DNA of 64,000 bases from Bradyrhizobium roseum (lineage in GTDB: Bacteria; Pseudomonadota; Alphaproteobacteria; Rhizobiales; Xanthobacteraceae), in assembly GCF_030413175.1 (NCBI RefSeq), contig NZ_CP129212.1:2356001-2420000 (forward strand). Reading direction: 5' to 3'. Each line of letters begins with the position of its first letter. Within the stretch, counting starts at the first letter, position 1. Position numbers and translations under genes: made by a program. The notes below the pieces were generated by a model. It worked only from the letters and a program-made list of their open reading frames with translations, did not search any database and was not told the origin of the DNA. Below are positions 25,664-34,102 of this stretch, piece after piece.

Positions 25664-26437
25664 ATGACTGAAATCCATGTCATCGGCCCGGCGATGCCGG
25701 ACCGTCGGTTGCCAAGATTCACCTCATTTCTTTTTGGTGGTGTGGTCTATCTCACATTTCTGTTCACGATTCTGTACGCCGTCGGGTTCGTATCGGGTCT
25801 TGTTGTCCCGAAGTCGATCGATACCGGCGCGGAATCGGGAATGATCGAGGCAATCGTCGTCAATCTCGTGCTAATGTCGTTACTTGCGATCGAACATAGC
25901 GCGATGACACAGAAGTCGTTCAGACACTGGTGGCCGCGATTTATTCCAGGGTTCGCTGCGCGCGGCACCCATGTGCTGTGCGCAAGTCTGTCGCTGGTTC
26001 TGCTGTTTTGGCAATGGCGGCCGATGCCGGCGGTCATCTGGCACATCCATGATCCGGAAATGGCGATGTTGATCGCAACACTATCCTTCGTCGCTTGGGT
26101 TGCCGTCTTCACGAGCGCGGTTCTGATCGAACAATCCAAACTGTTTGAGCTTCATCATGTCCCCAGTCACCGCGCGGACCGACAAATGCCGGCGGCCGCT
26201 TTCCGAGCGACGGGCCACTACCGGCTTTTCCGCCAGCCGATCTATCCAGGTTTTTTGATCGCGCTCTGGGCGGCCCCGATGATGAGCGTCGGGCGTCTGC
26301 TGCTCGCAACAATGGCAACGGTCTACGTCTTCATCGCCATCATGCTGGAAGACCGTGACGTCATGAACTCGTTCGATGAGGGGTAGCGCCATTATCGGGA
26401 GCGCGTCTTGCCGGCCCGACGGCGTAAGCCAGACTGA
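25664..26437 (+). pseudogene. MddA-like methanethiol S-methyltransferase with in-frame amber stop near the C-terminus
   Basis: The frame from ATG 25664 runs 240 codons to TAG at 26384-26386. IEHSAMTQKSFRHWW, LVLLFWQWRPMPAVIW and the FRQPIYPGFL / LEDRDV region match membrane methyltransferases of the MddA (NnrU/ICMT-like) family, which turn methanethiol into dimethyl sulfide. Past the TAG the same frame continues RHYRERVLPARRRKPD to TGA at 26435-26437, which is the expected conserved tail (family: F.E.YR.YR..VP). So a single base change has put an amber codon where Tyr or a similar residue stood. The 240-residue product may still fold, so 'damaged gene' rather than certain null. Confidence 0.7.
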
Positions 26438-26473
26438 TCACTTCTGAATTGTCTGAAAGGAGATAGAAGAGCG

Positions 26474-26896
26474 ATGAAACATACTGGAAGCTGTTTTTGT
26501 GGAGCGGTCGAGGTTCAGGTCACCGGTGCGCCGGAAGGAATGGGTTATTGCCATTGCCGCTCTTGCCGCTCCTGGTCGGGCGGACCGGTGAACGCGTTCA
26601 CCCTGTGGAAGCCGGATGCGGTGCGGATCACTGCAGGAGCGCAGCATGTAGCGACGTTCGAGAAGACGCCGATGAGCCAGCGCAAATACTGTGCGGAGTG
26701 CGGCGGACACCTGATGACTAATCATCCGACGCTTGGGCTGGTCGACGTCTTTGCCGCAACCCTGCCGACGCTTTCCTTTACACCGGGCGTGCACGTCAAC
26801 TACTCCGAGACGGTGCTGCCGATGCGCGACGGGTTGCCCAAACTGAAGGATTTCCCTGCCGAGCTTGGCGGTTCGGGCGAGATGATCGCCGAGTAG
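26474..26896 (+). CDS. GFA-domain protein (glutathione-dependent formaldehyde-activating-like)
   Basis: A 140-residue CENP-V/GFA-fold protein. Zinc-binding cysteines appear in GSCFCGAVEV, CHCRSCRSWSG and YCAECGGHLM, the normal family spacing. Biochemical roles are mostly unproven; some bind glutathione-hydroxymethyl adducts. AAAGGAG lies about 14 bases before the ATG at 26474. It stands 37 bases after the extended end of the MddA-like gene. Confidence 0.85.
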   Translation: MKHTGSCFCGAVEVQVTGAPEGMGYCHCRSCRSWSGGPVNAFTLWKPDAVRITAGAQHVATFEKTPMSQRKYCAECGGHLMTNHPTLGLVDVFAATLPTLSFTPGVHVNYSETVLPMRDGLPKLKDFPAELGGSGEMIAE

Positions 26897-27194
26897 GTCA
26901 GGGGCCTCCCGAAAGAGGGGGGCGGGACGCGCATTTCGCGGTGTTTGCTATCGATCAAACGTTGCTCGCCTCGTTGACAGACCGAGACGAGTGGCGTCCC
27001 TTTGGGTGTGGCCTTGCACCAGATTTTGGAGGTAAGGACCTGTCCGGTGCCAATCGCGCCGTCCTGAGAGCTATGTCGGCGGCAGGTCCCGCCCTGCAAA
27101 ATCGGGGTTTGGCGTCACCCCTATGGTTCCGGTAAGAAGGCCTTGAACTCGCGGCGAAAATCCATCGTTTCGCCGGGTAGAATAACAAGGGGAA

Positions 27195-28466
27195 ATGCCG
27201 GAGATGACCGCCAAGCCGCAATTGCCGGAGCGAACGCCGCGCGCAAGGGGAGAGCCGACTGCCCTAGATGGTCTGCTGGTTGTCGATTTCACCCGCGTCG
27301 TCGCCGGCCCGGCCTGCACGCAGACGCTGGCGGATTTCGGCGCCGAAGTGATCAAGATCGAAAACCCCGACGGGGGCGACGATACCCGTCACTACGAGCA
27401 TGCGGAAATCGGCGGCGAGAGCGCAGCTTTCCTCAGCCTCAATCGCAACAAGCGTGGCATGGCGCTCGATTTCACCAATCCGGCGGCGCTTGAAGTCGCG
27501 CGCGAACTGATCGCGAAAGCAGATGTCGTGGTGGAGAATTTCTCCGGCGGCGTGATGAAGAAATACGGTCTAGACTACGCTTCGGTCGCGGCGACTAATC
27601 CGCGGCTGATCTATTGCTCGATCTCTGCCTATGGCCGCAAGGGTGAGTTCGCCTTGCGTCCCGGGTTTGATCCGATCACGCAGGCCGAAAGCGGCTTCAT
27701 GTCGCTGAACGGATTCCCGGACGGCGAGCCGGTGCGAACCGGTCCGCCGATCGTTGACTTGGCGACGGGCATGTCGGCGTGCAACGCGATCCTGCTGGCG
27801 CTGATCGCCCGCGACCGGCTCGGCCGCGGCCAGCAGGTCGAGGTAGCGCTGATCGATACCGCCGTAGCGATGACCGCATTCTACGGTATGGCCTATCTGG
27901 TCAGCGGCGTGAATCCTGGCCGCTTCGGAAATTCGCCGAATGGTTCGCCCACCGTAGGGCTTTATCAGGCTTCCGACGGACCGCTTTACATGGCCTGCGC
28001 CAATGACCGCCTGTATCGCCGGCTGGTGACCGACGTGCTCGACCGGCCTGACCTGGTCACGGATCCCGAATTTGCGCATCGAAAAAATCGAACGGCCAAC
28101 AAGGAAAAGTTGCGCGCCATCATCGCGGGTATCTTTGCCAGCAACAGCCTCGAGCATTGGATGGCCAAGATGAAGAAGGCCAACATACCGGTCGGCCATC
28201 TGCGCACGGTCGAGGAAGGTTTCAATGCGCCCGAAGTGCGCGGTCGCCATCGTCTGAGCCAGATTCCGCACCCCACTGCAGGCGCCGTCCCCAATATCGA
28301 AACACCGCTGCATATGAGCTTGACGCCGACCATCGATCCGGTGGCGGCGCCGCTGCTCGGCCAACATACCAGCGAGGTGCTCCGAAAGACCCTCGGCTAC
28401 GACGAGCGTCGTATCGCAGATCTGGCCGAGGCGGGTGCTTTCGGAAGGCCTGGCAATACGGCTTGA
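27195..28466 (+). CDS. CaiB/BaiF-family CoA-transferase
   Basis: A 423-residue class III CoA-transferase with the diagnostic start (LLVVDFTRVVAGPACTQTLA then FGAEVIKIENPDGGD) and central Asp region (VDLATGMSACNAILLAL). It is not closely similar to the first transferase in this window. AAGGGG precedes two possible ATGs, 27195 (2 bases away) and 27204 (11 bases away). It is a monocistronic-looking gene followed by an alpha-hydroxy-acid oxidase. The substrate is unknown. Confidence 0.83.
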   Translation: MPEMTAKPQLPERTPRARGEPTALDGLLVVDFTRVVAGPACTQTLADFGAEVIKIENPDGGDDTRHYEHAEIGGESAAFLSLNRNKRGMALDFTNPAALEVARELIAKADVVVENFSGGVMKKYGLDYASVAATNPRLIYCSISAYGRKGEFALRPGFDPITQAESGFMSLNGFPDGEPVRTGPPIVDLATGMSACNAILLALIARDRLGRGQQVEVALIDTAVAMTAFYGMAYLVSGVNPGRFGNSPNGSPTVGLYQASDGPLYMACANDRLYRRLVTDVLDRPDLVTDPEFAHRKNRTANKEKLRAIIAGIFASNSLEHWMAKMKKANIPVGHLRTVEEGFNAPEVRGRHRLSQIPHPTAGAVPNIETPLHMSLTPTIDPVAAPLLGQHTSEVLRKTLGYDERRIADLAEAGAFGRPGNTA

Positions 28467-28601
28467 GCGGCACCGGGCGGGTTCGATTGGGTTTGCAAAC
28501 GAATGGCATTCCCGCGTTTGCGCGAGGCTTAACGTTTTCAAAGCGGTAGCTTTTTCCGTTTGTCTACGGTTAAGGTGCCGGCAAAAGGGGAGAGAAGCAC
28601 C

Positions 28602-29735
28602 ATGAACGACGGGACGCCCGGCCGGCAGGCGAGGAATGTCGAACTCGGCGCCAGCGGCGAAGAATTCCAGAACCTTCATGAATTTGTCCGAAAGGCCCGC
28701 GCGCGGCTCAACCAGAACGCATGGGACTATGTCGTCGGCGCCGCGGAAACCGAGACCACCATGCGCCGTAACCGCATGGCGCTCGACGAGATTGCGTTCC
28801 GGCCACGGGTACTGCGGAACGTCGCGAAGGTCGACGCCTCGACCGAGGTATTCGGCCGCCGTTTGCGCCTGCCGGTCATGATTGCGCCAGTCGGCGCGCT
28901 CGAGATTTTCGATCCGGACTCAGGCGCCGCCGTCGCGCGCGGTGCGGCACAGTTCGGCGCAGCTCACATGCTGAGCTCGGTATCTGAGCCGGGGCTCGAG
29001 GCCACGGCCAAGGCGGCGCCCGATGCGCTGCGTATCTACCAGCTCTATGTCCGCGGTGACGACGCTTTTGTCGAAGACACGGTCAGCCGCTCGATCGATA
29101 ACGGCTATACCGCCTTTTGCCTCACGGTCGATACCGCGCACTACAGTCGCCGCGAGCGGGATATCGCCAAGCGGTATGTCCGAGAAAGCCGCATCCGGGC
29201 CACCGGCGGCGACTTCCAGAAGGGGCTGGATTGGCGGACAGTAAAACTGATCAAGGACAAGTATAAAATTCCGTTGGTGATCAAAGGAATTGCGACCGCG
29301 GAAGATGCTGCCATCGCGCTCGATCATGGCGTGGACTGGATCTATGTGTCGAACCATGGCGGACGTCAGCTCGATCATGGCCGCGGCTCGATGCATGTGC
29401 TGCCGGAAATCGTCGACGCCGTGGCCGGCCGCGCCAGGATCATGGTCGACGGTTCCTTTTGCCGTGGCACCGACATCGTGAAGGCGATCGCTTCGGGGGC
29501 CGATATGGTCGGCATCGGCCGCCTGCAATGCTGGGCGCTTGCTGCCGGGGGCGAAGCCGGCATCGTGCGAATGCTGGAGCTGTTGGAAGACGAGGTCATC
29601 CGCTGTCTCGGGCTGCTCGGCGTCACCCGTTTTGCCGAGCTCGACAAGTCCTATCTGCACGCGGCGACCGCGACCAACCTTCCCAGCGTGTTCAGCGCAT
29701 TCCCGCTGCTGGATATCGAGCCCTATCGCTATTAA
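28602..29735 (+). CDS. FMN-dependent alpha-hydroxy-acid oxidase/dehydrogenase
   Basis: A 377-residue TIM-barrel flavoenzyme of the glycolate oxidase / L-lactate dehydrogenase / mandelate dehydrogenase family. SNHGGRQLDHG holds the catalytic His and substrate-binding Arg. The FMN-phosphate region is VDGSFCRGTDIVKAIASGAD and GIGRLQCWALAAGGEAGI. ATG 28602 has AGGGGAGAG upstream and is preferred to the earlier in-frame start at 28560. It oxidises a 2-hydroxy acid to a 2-oxo acid; which one is not evident. Confidence 0.85.
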   Translation: MNDGTPGRQARNVELGASGEEFQNLHEFVRKARARLNQNAWDYVVGAAETETTMRRNRMALDEIAFRPRVLRNVAKVDASTEVFGRRLRLPVMIAPVGALEIFDPDSGAAVARGAAQFGAAHMLSSVSEPGLEATAKAAPDALRIYQLYVRGDDAFVEDTVSRSIDNGYTAFCLTVDTAHYSRRERDIAKRYVRESRIRATGGDFQKGLDWRTVKLIKDKYKIPLVIKGIATAEDAAIALDHGVDWIYVSNHGGRQLDHGRGSMHVLPEIVDAVAGRARIMVDGSFCRGTDIVKAIASGADMVGIGRLQCWALAAGGEAGIVRMLELLEDEVIRCLGLLGVTRFAELDKSYLHAATATNLPSVFSAFPLLDIEPYRY

Positions 29736-29895
29736 GAAAGGCGCTCGACCGGTTTTCGCTCGAAGCCTGCGCTGGCATTCCCCGAATTGGCGCTCGTCCA
29801 GGAACCCGACGGGCGCCTCCTTCTTATCAGCGGCGCCAAGGACAGCGCGCCGCCAACACGAGAGCAGTCTCTCATGGGCAAGTAGTCGCAAGCGG

Positions 29896-30102
29896 ATGGC
29901 AGAAGATCCTTTCGCCCCGTTCAGTCTCGAGAAGGCGATCAGCCTTCGCTGGACGTTGCGCGATATTCAAGCTCGCCGGCTCAAAATGTCGCCGGTCAGC
30001 GATGAAGATTTGAGGACGTTGAAGGACCTCGGCCTGCTCGAAGCCCGCGACGAAGGACTCGTGCTCACTCAGGCCGGGATCGCGATGTTGAACGGCGCAT
30101 AG
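29896..30102 (+). CDS. small hypothetical protein (68 aa)
   Basis: The short frame from ATG 29896 encodes SLRWTLRDIQARRLK and DLRTLKDLGLLEARDEGLVL, which read as a small winged-helix-like fold ending in a beta hairpin. No family is recognised. Its stop touches the stop of the convergent zinc-ribbon gene. Confidence 0.5.
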   Translation: MAEDPFAPFSLEKAISLRWTLRDIQARRLKMSPVSDEDLRTLKDLGLLEARDEGLVLTQAGIAMLNGA

Positions 30103-30288
30103 TCAGCGCGCCTTCAGAAAACTCTCGCCGGACTCGCAAGGCGCGCAGCGATAGGTCAACACGTCATAATTTTGATCGCGGGGCTCGATCGTTGCCAGGC
30201 GCATCTGTGCGCCGCATTTCATGCAAGGCATTTCTATGCTGGTTTGAAAACGTGTACAGGTCGGTGTCGGTCGAAACGCTTGCAGCAT
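30103..30288 (-). CDS. small zinc-ribbon protein (61 aa)
   Basis: Two Cys pairs, CMKC and CAPC, about 26 residues apart, form a compact zinc-ribbon. AAGGGG lies close before ATG 30288. A shorter start at the Met of MPCMKC is possible. The function is unknown; such small ribbons are common in Bradyrhizobium. Confidence 0.6.
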   Translation of the reverse strand: MLQAFRPTPTCTRFQTSIEMPCMKCGAQMRLATIEPRDQNYDVLTYRCAPCESGESFLKAR

Positions 30289-30569
30289 CCTATCCCCTTG
30301 TCCCGAAGAGAGACTAAAACCAGAGACGCAACGCCACCGACAATCGATCTCAATCGCGAATCACTATGCCACACCGCCGCCACGATTGGAATCAGTTCCG
30401 CGCCTGGAGCTACGGCGCACCGATAAGAAATTATTCCTCTTGCGCTGGTTGAGATCGGGTCGTTGTCCGACGACGGCCGCGATCGAAGTTCGTTGGGTTC
30501 GGCTCAATCCGGCGCAGACGCAGCCGGAAATTGTGCTAATCTGCTGCCGTGGATATTGGAGAGGCGACC

Positions 30570-30923
30570 ATGACGGAACCGAAACTCGAAGTCCCGGCCG
30601 AACTGCGGGAATTGGCGGAGAAAACCATCGATCAGGCAGAAAAGGCGTTCGGCATGTTCTTCGATGCCGCAGGAAAATCCATGACGTCGATGCCCGGCGC
30701 GGGAACGGAAATTTCGAAGCAGGCGCTGTCGTTCACCGAGCAAAACATGAAGGCTGCGTTCGAGCATGCCCGCAAGCTGGTGCACGCGACCGACCTTCAG
30801 GAAGCGATGCAGATCCAGTCGGAATTCCTGCGCAGCCAGTTCACCAATGCCGGCGAGCACATGCGTCAGATTACCGGCGGCGTCATGTCCGCCGCAAAAG
30901 ATTCGACCAAAGGCAAGCTTTGA
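30570..30923 (+). CDS. phasin-family protein
   Basis: A 117-residue, helical, amphipathic protein. The pattern KTIDQAEKAFGMFFDAAGKS then LSFTEQNMKAAFEHARKLVH and MQIQSEFLRSQFTNAGEHM is typical of phasins, which coat polyhydroxyalkanoate granules. GGAGAGGCG precedes ATG 30570; the frame also offers 30549. It stands alone, without other PHA genes. Confidence 0.85.
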   Translation: MTEPKLEVPAELRELAEKTIDQAEKAFGMFFDAAGKSMTSMPGAGTEISKQALSFTEQNMKAAFEHARKLVHATDLQEAMQIQSEFLRSQFTNAGEHMRQITGGVMSAAKDSTKGKL

Positions 30924-31194
30924 AGGCTCGTTAGCAGCAGCGTCCGATTGCACCCCGAGCAGGACAGCGACGAACAGGCTGCTGCGGGGTGCTGCGCGGG
31001 TAATCGCGCTAACGCTCATGGTGGAAAGGGGCATCCCCGACTGCTCCGGCGCTCGGCGTTGTTAGAGACCCGGCGGGCCGACATTACGCTGTCGGATGTT
31101 TTGTCCAGAACGCTACCGCAGTGGGCCGACTGCTGGGAACTTTCCTGGCTGCAGAACTTTAGTTTCGAGGTAAGATCAACGTGGATTACTTGGT

Positions 31195-31479
31195 ATGGCG
31201 AAGGATTTGGCAAGAGATCGAGCGGGTCGGACTGGTGGCACGCCGCTGAAAGTTGCGATCGCGGTGGCCGTTCTGGGCGTTATGGGCATGCTGATCGTCG
31301 ACCATGGGCCATGGAACAAGCCGAAGATGCAGCCGGCGTCAATGGCCAGTTACGGTTCGACCGGCGAAGCTGCGCGGGCGGCCGGCGCCAAGGTCTTGCC
31401 GACCGAACCCAAGCTGCAGGTGGAGCCCGAGCCGCCCATGCCGAAGCCCGTTCATTCCGTTAATCCGGCTCCGCAGTGA
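31195..31479 (+). CDS. single-pass membrane protein, hypothetical (94 aa)
   Basis: A basic N-terminus is followed by one hydrophobic segment (about 19-37, KVAIAVAVLGVMGMLIV) and a proline-rich periplasmic tail. This is the layout of small N-in membrane anchors. No domain is recognised. A strong terminator lies about 60 bases after its stop. Confidence 0.55.
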   Translation: MAKDLARDRAGRTGGTPLKVAIAVAVLGVMGMLIVDHGPWNKPKMQPASMASYGSTGEAARAAGAKVLPTEPKLQVEPEPPMPKPVHSVNPAPQ

Positions 31480-31487
31480 GGGCGAGC

Positions 31488-31511
31488 TTGACGTGTCGGG
31501 CAAATCAGTTG
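31488..31511 (+). repeat. copy 1 of a TTGACRTGTCGGGCAAATCA element
   Basis: TTGACGTGTCGGGCAAATCA recurs with one difference at 31674. Similar TTGCCCGACGTGTCAA-like strings are, from memory, scattered between genes in Bradyrhizobium and Rhodopseudomonas. Confidence 0.5.
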
Positions 31512-31538
31512 CACATTGATGTTATCGTAGAAATCGCT

Positions 31539-31576
31539 GCCCGCGCCGCAAAACGGTTGCGGGCGTTTTAGTTTTA
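31539..31576 (+). terminator. rho-independent-type terminator
   Basis: GCCCGC (31539-31544) pairs with GCGGGC (31559-31564), followed by a T-rich run. It follows the 94-aa membrane protein gene. Confidence 0.6.
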
Positions 31577-31673
31577 AGGGCTGGTTTTAGTTCGCGAGGT
31601 TGTTCACTCGCGATTTCAGTTTCCCGAAACCGCCTCATCGAATTTCTGCAATTTTTGCGAACTCGAAAACAGT

Positions 31674-31697
31674 TTGACATGTCGGGCAAATCACCGG
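31674..31697 (+). repeat. copy 2 of the TTGACRTGTCGGGCAAATCA element
   Basis: TTGACATGTCGGGCAAATCA differs from the copy at 31488 only at the R position. The copies are 186 bases apart, and each is followed by a G+C hairpin with a T-run. Confidence 0.5.
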
Positions 31698-31726
31698 CAT
31701 AAGGCCATCATCGCAAAAACTGCAAG

Positions 31727-31758
31727 GCCCGCACGGAGAAATCCGCGGCGGGCTTTTT
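31727..31758 (+). terminator. rho-independent-type terminator
   Basis: GCCCGC (31727-31732) pairs with GCGGGC (31748-31753), followed by TTTTT. Confidence 0.6.
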
Positions 31759-31871
31759 GTTTTGAAATTCTCGAATCGGACGGCGGCCGCCGATCGACGC
31801 CGCAACTCCCAACGCCTCCCGCCCGGGGCGTCGCGAGCGCGCTGCCGTCCGAGCTTTTTCTCACACAATTG

Positions 31872-31895
31872 GCCGGCGCGCGCGAACGCGCCGGC
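31872..31895. repeat. perfect 9-bp-arm hairpin
   Basis: GCCGGCGCG and CGCGCCGGC flank a 6-base loop. No T-run follows. It lies about 85 bases before the first prophage-remnant gene. Confidence 0.5.
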
Positions 31896-31980
31896 TTGCG
31901 GCGCGGATCGTCATCGCCGCACGCGGCCCCGACGGGATAAGGTTCGCGCCCCAAATGATCCGCGCCCGCATCGCGCGATC

Positions 31981-32082
31981 ATGCCGCACATTTTATTTTG
32001 CGAGATGCCGATGACCGCTTACCTGATATCGCTCGCGCTCATCGGTCTCGTCGTCATCGCAGTATCCGAGGAGGTCTCGTGA
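31981..32082 (+). CDS. very small membrane peptide (33 aa)
   Basis: From ATG 31981, or ATG 32011 inside it, a hydrophobic helix (AYLISLALIGLVVIAV) ends in EEVS. The stop overlaps the following GTG start (GTGA), which supports real translation. The function is unknown. Confidence 0.4.
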   Translation: MPHILFCEMPMTAYLISLALIGLVVIAVSEEVS

Positions 32083-32240
32083 GCGCCGAAATCATTCAGT
32101 TCATCCCGCGTCCCGGACGCGACGACGCACCAACGGATTTTCCAACGATTGCTTTCCGCTATGCAACTCGGGATACCGTAGTCGTTCATGCGGATATCGC
32201 CTCAAACCCCGTTGCTGAAACGGATGGGCAGGAATCCTAG
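32079..32240 (+). CDS. small conserved phage-region protein (53 aa)
   Basis: GTG 32079 overlaps the preceding stop, and GAGGAGG lies 8-12 bases upstream. The product (SAEIIQFIPRPGRD..PTDFPTIAFR) resembles small proteins that sit before terminase genes in Bradyrhizobium prophage remnants. The function is unknown. Confidence 0.5.
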   Translation: MSAEIIQFIPRPGRDDAPTDFPTIAFRYATRDTVVVHADIASNPVAETDGQES

Positions 32241-32532
32241 CGTGGCCAAAGCTCTCGCCGAAATTCGCTCTCTCGCACGCAGCCACACACGCACTGCAAT
32301 CCGAGTTCTTGTCGGCATCATGCGATGCAAGGACGCCACGCCTGCCGCCCGCGTCTCGGCCGCCAACGCCATCCTCGATCGCGGCTGGGGCAAGGCCACG
32401 CAGCCGTTCGAAAACGGCAGCGCTGGTCCGCTTGAGCTGGTCCATCGGATCGAGCGGGTGATTGTTCATCCGGAGGACATAAGGAGCCAGGTTGAGATGG
32501 AAATGCCTGTCGCTTCCGAAGATGATCGCTGA
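32188..32532 (+). CDS. phage protein upstream of terminase, possibly terminase small subunit-like
   Basis: A 114-residue helical protein. The core ARSHTRTAIRVLVGIMRCKD and ARVSAANAILDRGWGK is a pattern I associate with proteins directly upstream of terminase large-subunit genes in rhizobial phages. That position is the usual one for a terminase small subunit. It overlaps the preceding frame by 53 bases; a later start at ATG 32224 would remove most of the overlap. Confidence 0.5.
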   Translation: MRISPQTPLLKRMGRNPSVAKALAEIRSLARSHTRTAIRVLVGIMRCKDATPAARVSAANAILDRGWGKATQPFENGSAGPLELVHRIERVIVHPEDIRSQVEMEMPVASEDDR

Positions 32533-32546
32533 ATAGGAATAGGTCA

Positions 32547-33068
32547 TTGGCCATCCTGAAAATTCCGACAGCGAAGGTGTTCGAGCCGCTGCTTGCGCCT
32601 GGTCGTTACAAGGGGGTTTACGGCGGCCGCGGTTCTGGTAAATCGCATTTCTTCGGTGAGATGCTGGTCGAGACCTGCCAGGCCGAGCGCGGCACGCTGG
32701 CGGTCTGTATCCGCGAGGCGCAGCGGACGCTGGCGCAATCCTCGAAGCGGCTGATCGAGAGCAAGATCGCCTCGCTCGGCGTCGGCCGCGGCTTCAAGCT
32801 GTTCAACGACAAGATCGAAACGCCTGGAGACGGGCTGATCATCTTTCGGGGAATGCAGGATGACGCCGGAAAGTACCGGCTGATGATGAAGGCCAGGGAT
32901 CTTGCGGCGGCAAAGCCGCTACCGCCTGTGGTGCGGCCCGGTGTTGCGCGCTCGCAAGCGGAACGGCAGCATGCGGACTTGCGAACGCTCAGCGCCAAAC
33001 TTTCGAGCTCGGGCGATATCAAGGATGCGGTTGCGCTCTATAACGCACGGAAATCTGGCAGACGCTGA
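32547..33068 (+). pseudogene. terminase large subunit N-terminus fused to the tail of another phage protein
   Basis: A TTG start at 32547 gives 173 residues. Residues 1-105 are a terminase large subunit N-terminus: VYGGRGSGKSHFF is Walker A, then CIREAQRTLAQSSKRLI and IIFRGMQD. A complete subunit has about 400-550 residues. After GMQD the sequence switches to KYRLMMKARDLAAAKPLPPV and a helical tail ending ALYNARKSGRR, unlike any terminase but like the end of a separate small phage protein. An in-frame deletion at about 32862 explains this. The ATPase and nuclease halves are lost, so it cannot package DNA. Confidence 0.7.
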
Positions 33069-33202
33069 GAACGTTGCTTGGATAAAGGAGGCAGCAGACC
33101 TGCACAAAAAATCCTGCAAATCTCCATAGAAGGTCTGGACGTTGTTCACGCATAATCCCAGCGACATCAGCAAAGTTGATGTTTCCGGGACCGAGGGCCA
33201 GC

Positions 33203-33635
33203 ATGAAGAAAATCATTCGCGCGAAAAATATATTTATTGCTCTGGCCCTTTTGCTGGTCTTCTGGATGACTCAATTCGCCTATCGCACGAACAATTTTTG
33301 CGAGCCGGGAGATCATCCCATTCAGTCAGAGGCGGACGCGATTGCCGTCGCAAAAAGGAAGATCGTCAAACATAGCTTCTTTAGTTCGGATAGCTTCGGT
33401 AGCGCCCCGGATTTTATTGACGCCGTCGAGCGAACGGAAAATTGCTGTCGAGCAATTCGGTCTCGAAACATTCTGGGTTTGACTTTTTTGGGATGTCTAT
33501 CTGAGAGCTAGAATAAGGCCCAGCGCCAGTCTGTATCCGGGGATGCCAACCGACTTTCTCAGCCATAGTGCCCTCGTCGCGATGTCGAACTGCGGTTTGA
33601 TTTCCACTTCACATTCTTACAAAGATGCAAACTAA
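33203..33635 (+). pseudogene. membrane-anchored hypothetical protein, frameshifted in a T-run
   Basis: From ATG 33203 an N-terminal anchor (KNIFIALALLLVFWMTQFAY) leads to a soluble domain, and the frame stops at 33511. The run of six T at 33484-33489 is suspect. With five T the frame continues TFWDVYLRARIRPSASLYPG and on to TAA at 33633-33635 without interruption, giving about 143 residues. The downstream part keeps coding character (VAMSNCGLIS). So either a one-base insertion broke the gene or the read is wrong there. The function is unknown. Confidence 0.55.
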
Positions 33636-33646
33636 GGTAAAACGTT

Positions 33647-34102
33647 ATGGCCGGAAATGAAGCCAAGCTGAAAAATGGTGGTCGATGGACTGCGCAACAG
33701 TTTCTTGATCACTATTTCAAACCAACTGCGTCGGGCACCCCGGTTCCGGTTGCTGGGCGGCCCGCGCCGGTCGCGGTGAACATGCCGTGGTACATGAGCG
33801 AAGGGCCGGGAAGATATTATCATCCAGGCATGTTTCCTATCATCAATAATTTCGTTGAGCGCCGGAGTCTTGCTTCAGGGAGGTATGATCTTTGGGAATT
33901 GGCGCCGTTGCACGAACGCGACCCCTCGGTCAAAGCAGGAATTACTCATTATTTCACCGATACCGGCTCTGAAGACTACAAGACTCGCGCGCTGGTGTTC
34001 GGTGACGAGAGCGCCAGAATCCCTGGTCACGTCGTCGTTAGTCCAACTGGAACCAAGACATTCGAGCGAGTGGAAATCAGGCCGGCCGAGCTTTACTGCT
34101 GA
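33647..34102 (+). CDS. hypothetical phage-region protein (151 aa)
   Basis: The frame from ATG 33647 encodes a mostly beta-rich soluble protein with no recognised domain (GRWTAQQFLDHYFKP, then YHPGMFPIINNF). After its stop another forward frame stays open to 34373 and reads as a Pro/Ala-rich chain, so this gene may also be frameshifted near 34085. AAGG lies 11 bases before the start. Confidence 0.45.
   Translation: MAGNEAKLKNGGRWTAQQFLDHYFKPTASGTPVPVAGRPAPVAVNMPWYMSEGPGRYYHPGMFPIINNFVERRSLASGRYDLWELAPLHERDPSVKAGITHYFTDTGSEDYKTRALVFGDESARIPGHVVVSPTGTKTFERVEIRPAELYC

Larger units (their letters stand above)
31577..31980. other. about 400 bases without a supported gene, left flank of the prophage remnant
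   Basis: This holds the second repeat copy (31674-31697), a second terminator (31727-31758) and a 9-bp-arm GC hairpin (31872-31895). A short minus-strand frame here ends with CPTCQTVFEF, but has no credible start. No tRNA or att core could be recognised, although the prophage boundary must be near. Confidence 0.5.

Noticed and set aside
31635..31868. Minus-strand 77-codon frame with CGPCSFCDD and CPTCQ
   Set aside because: Cys pattern is suggestive of a zinc ribbon, but the frame spans a terminator and repeat copy and has no ribosome site.
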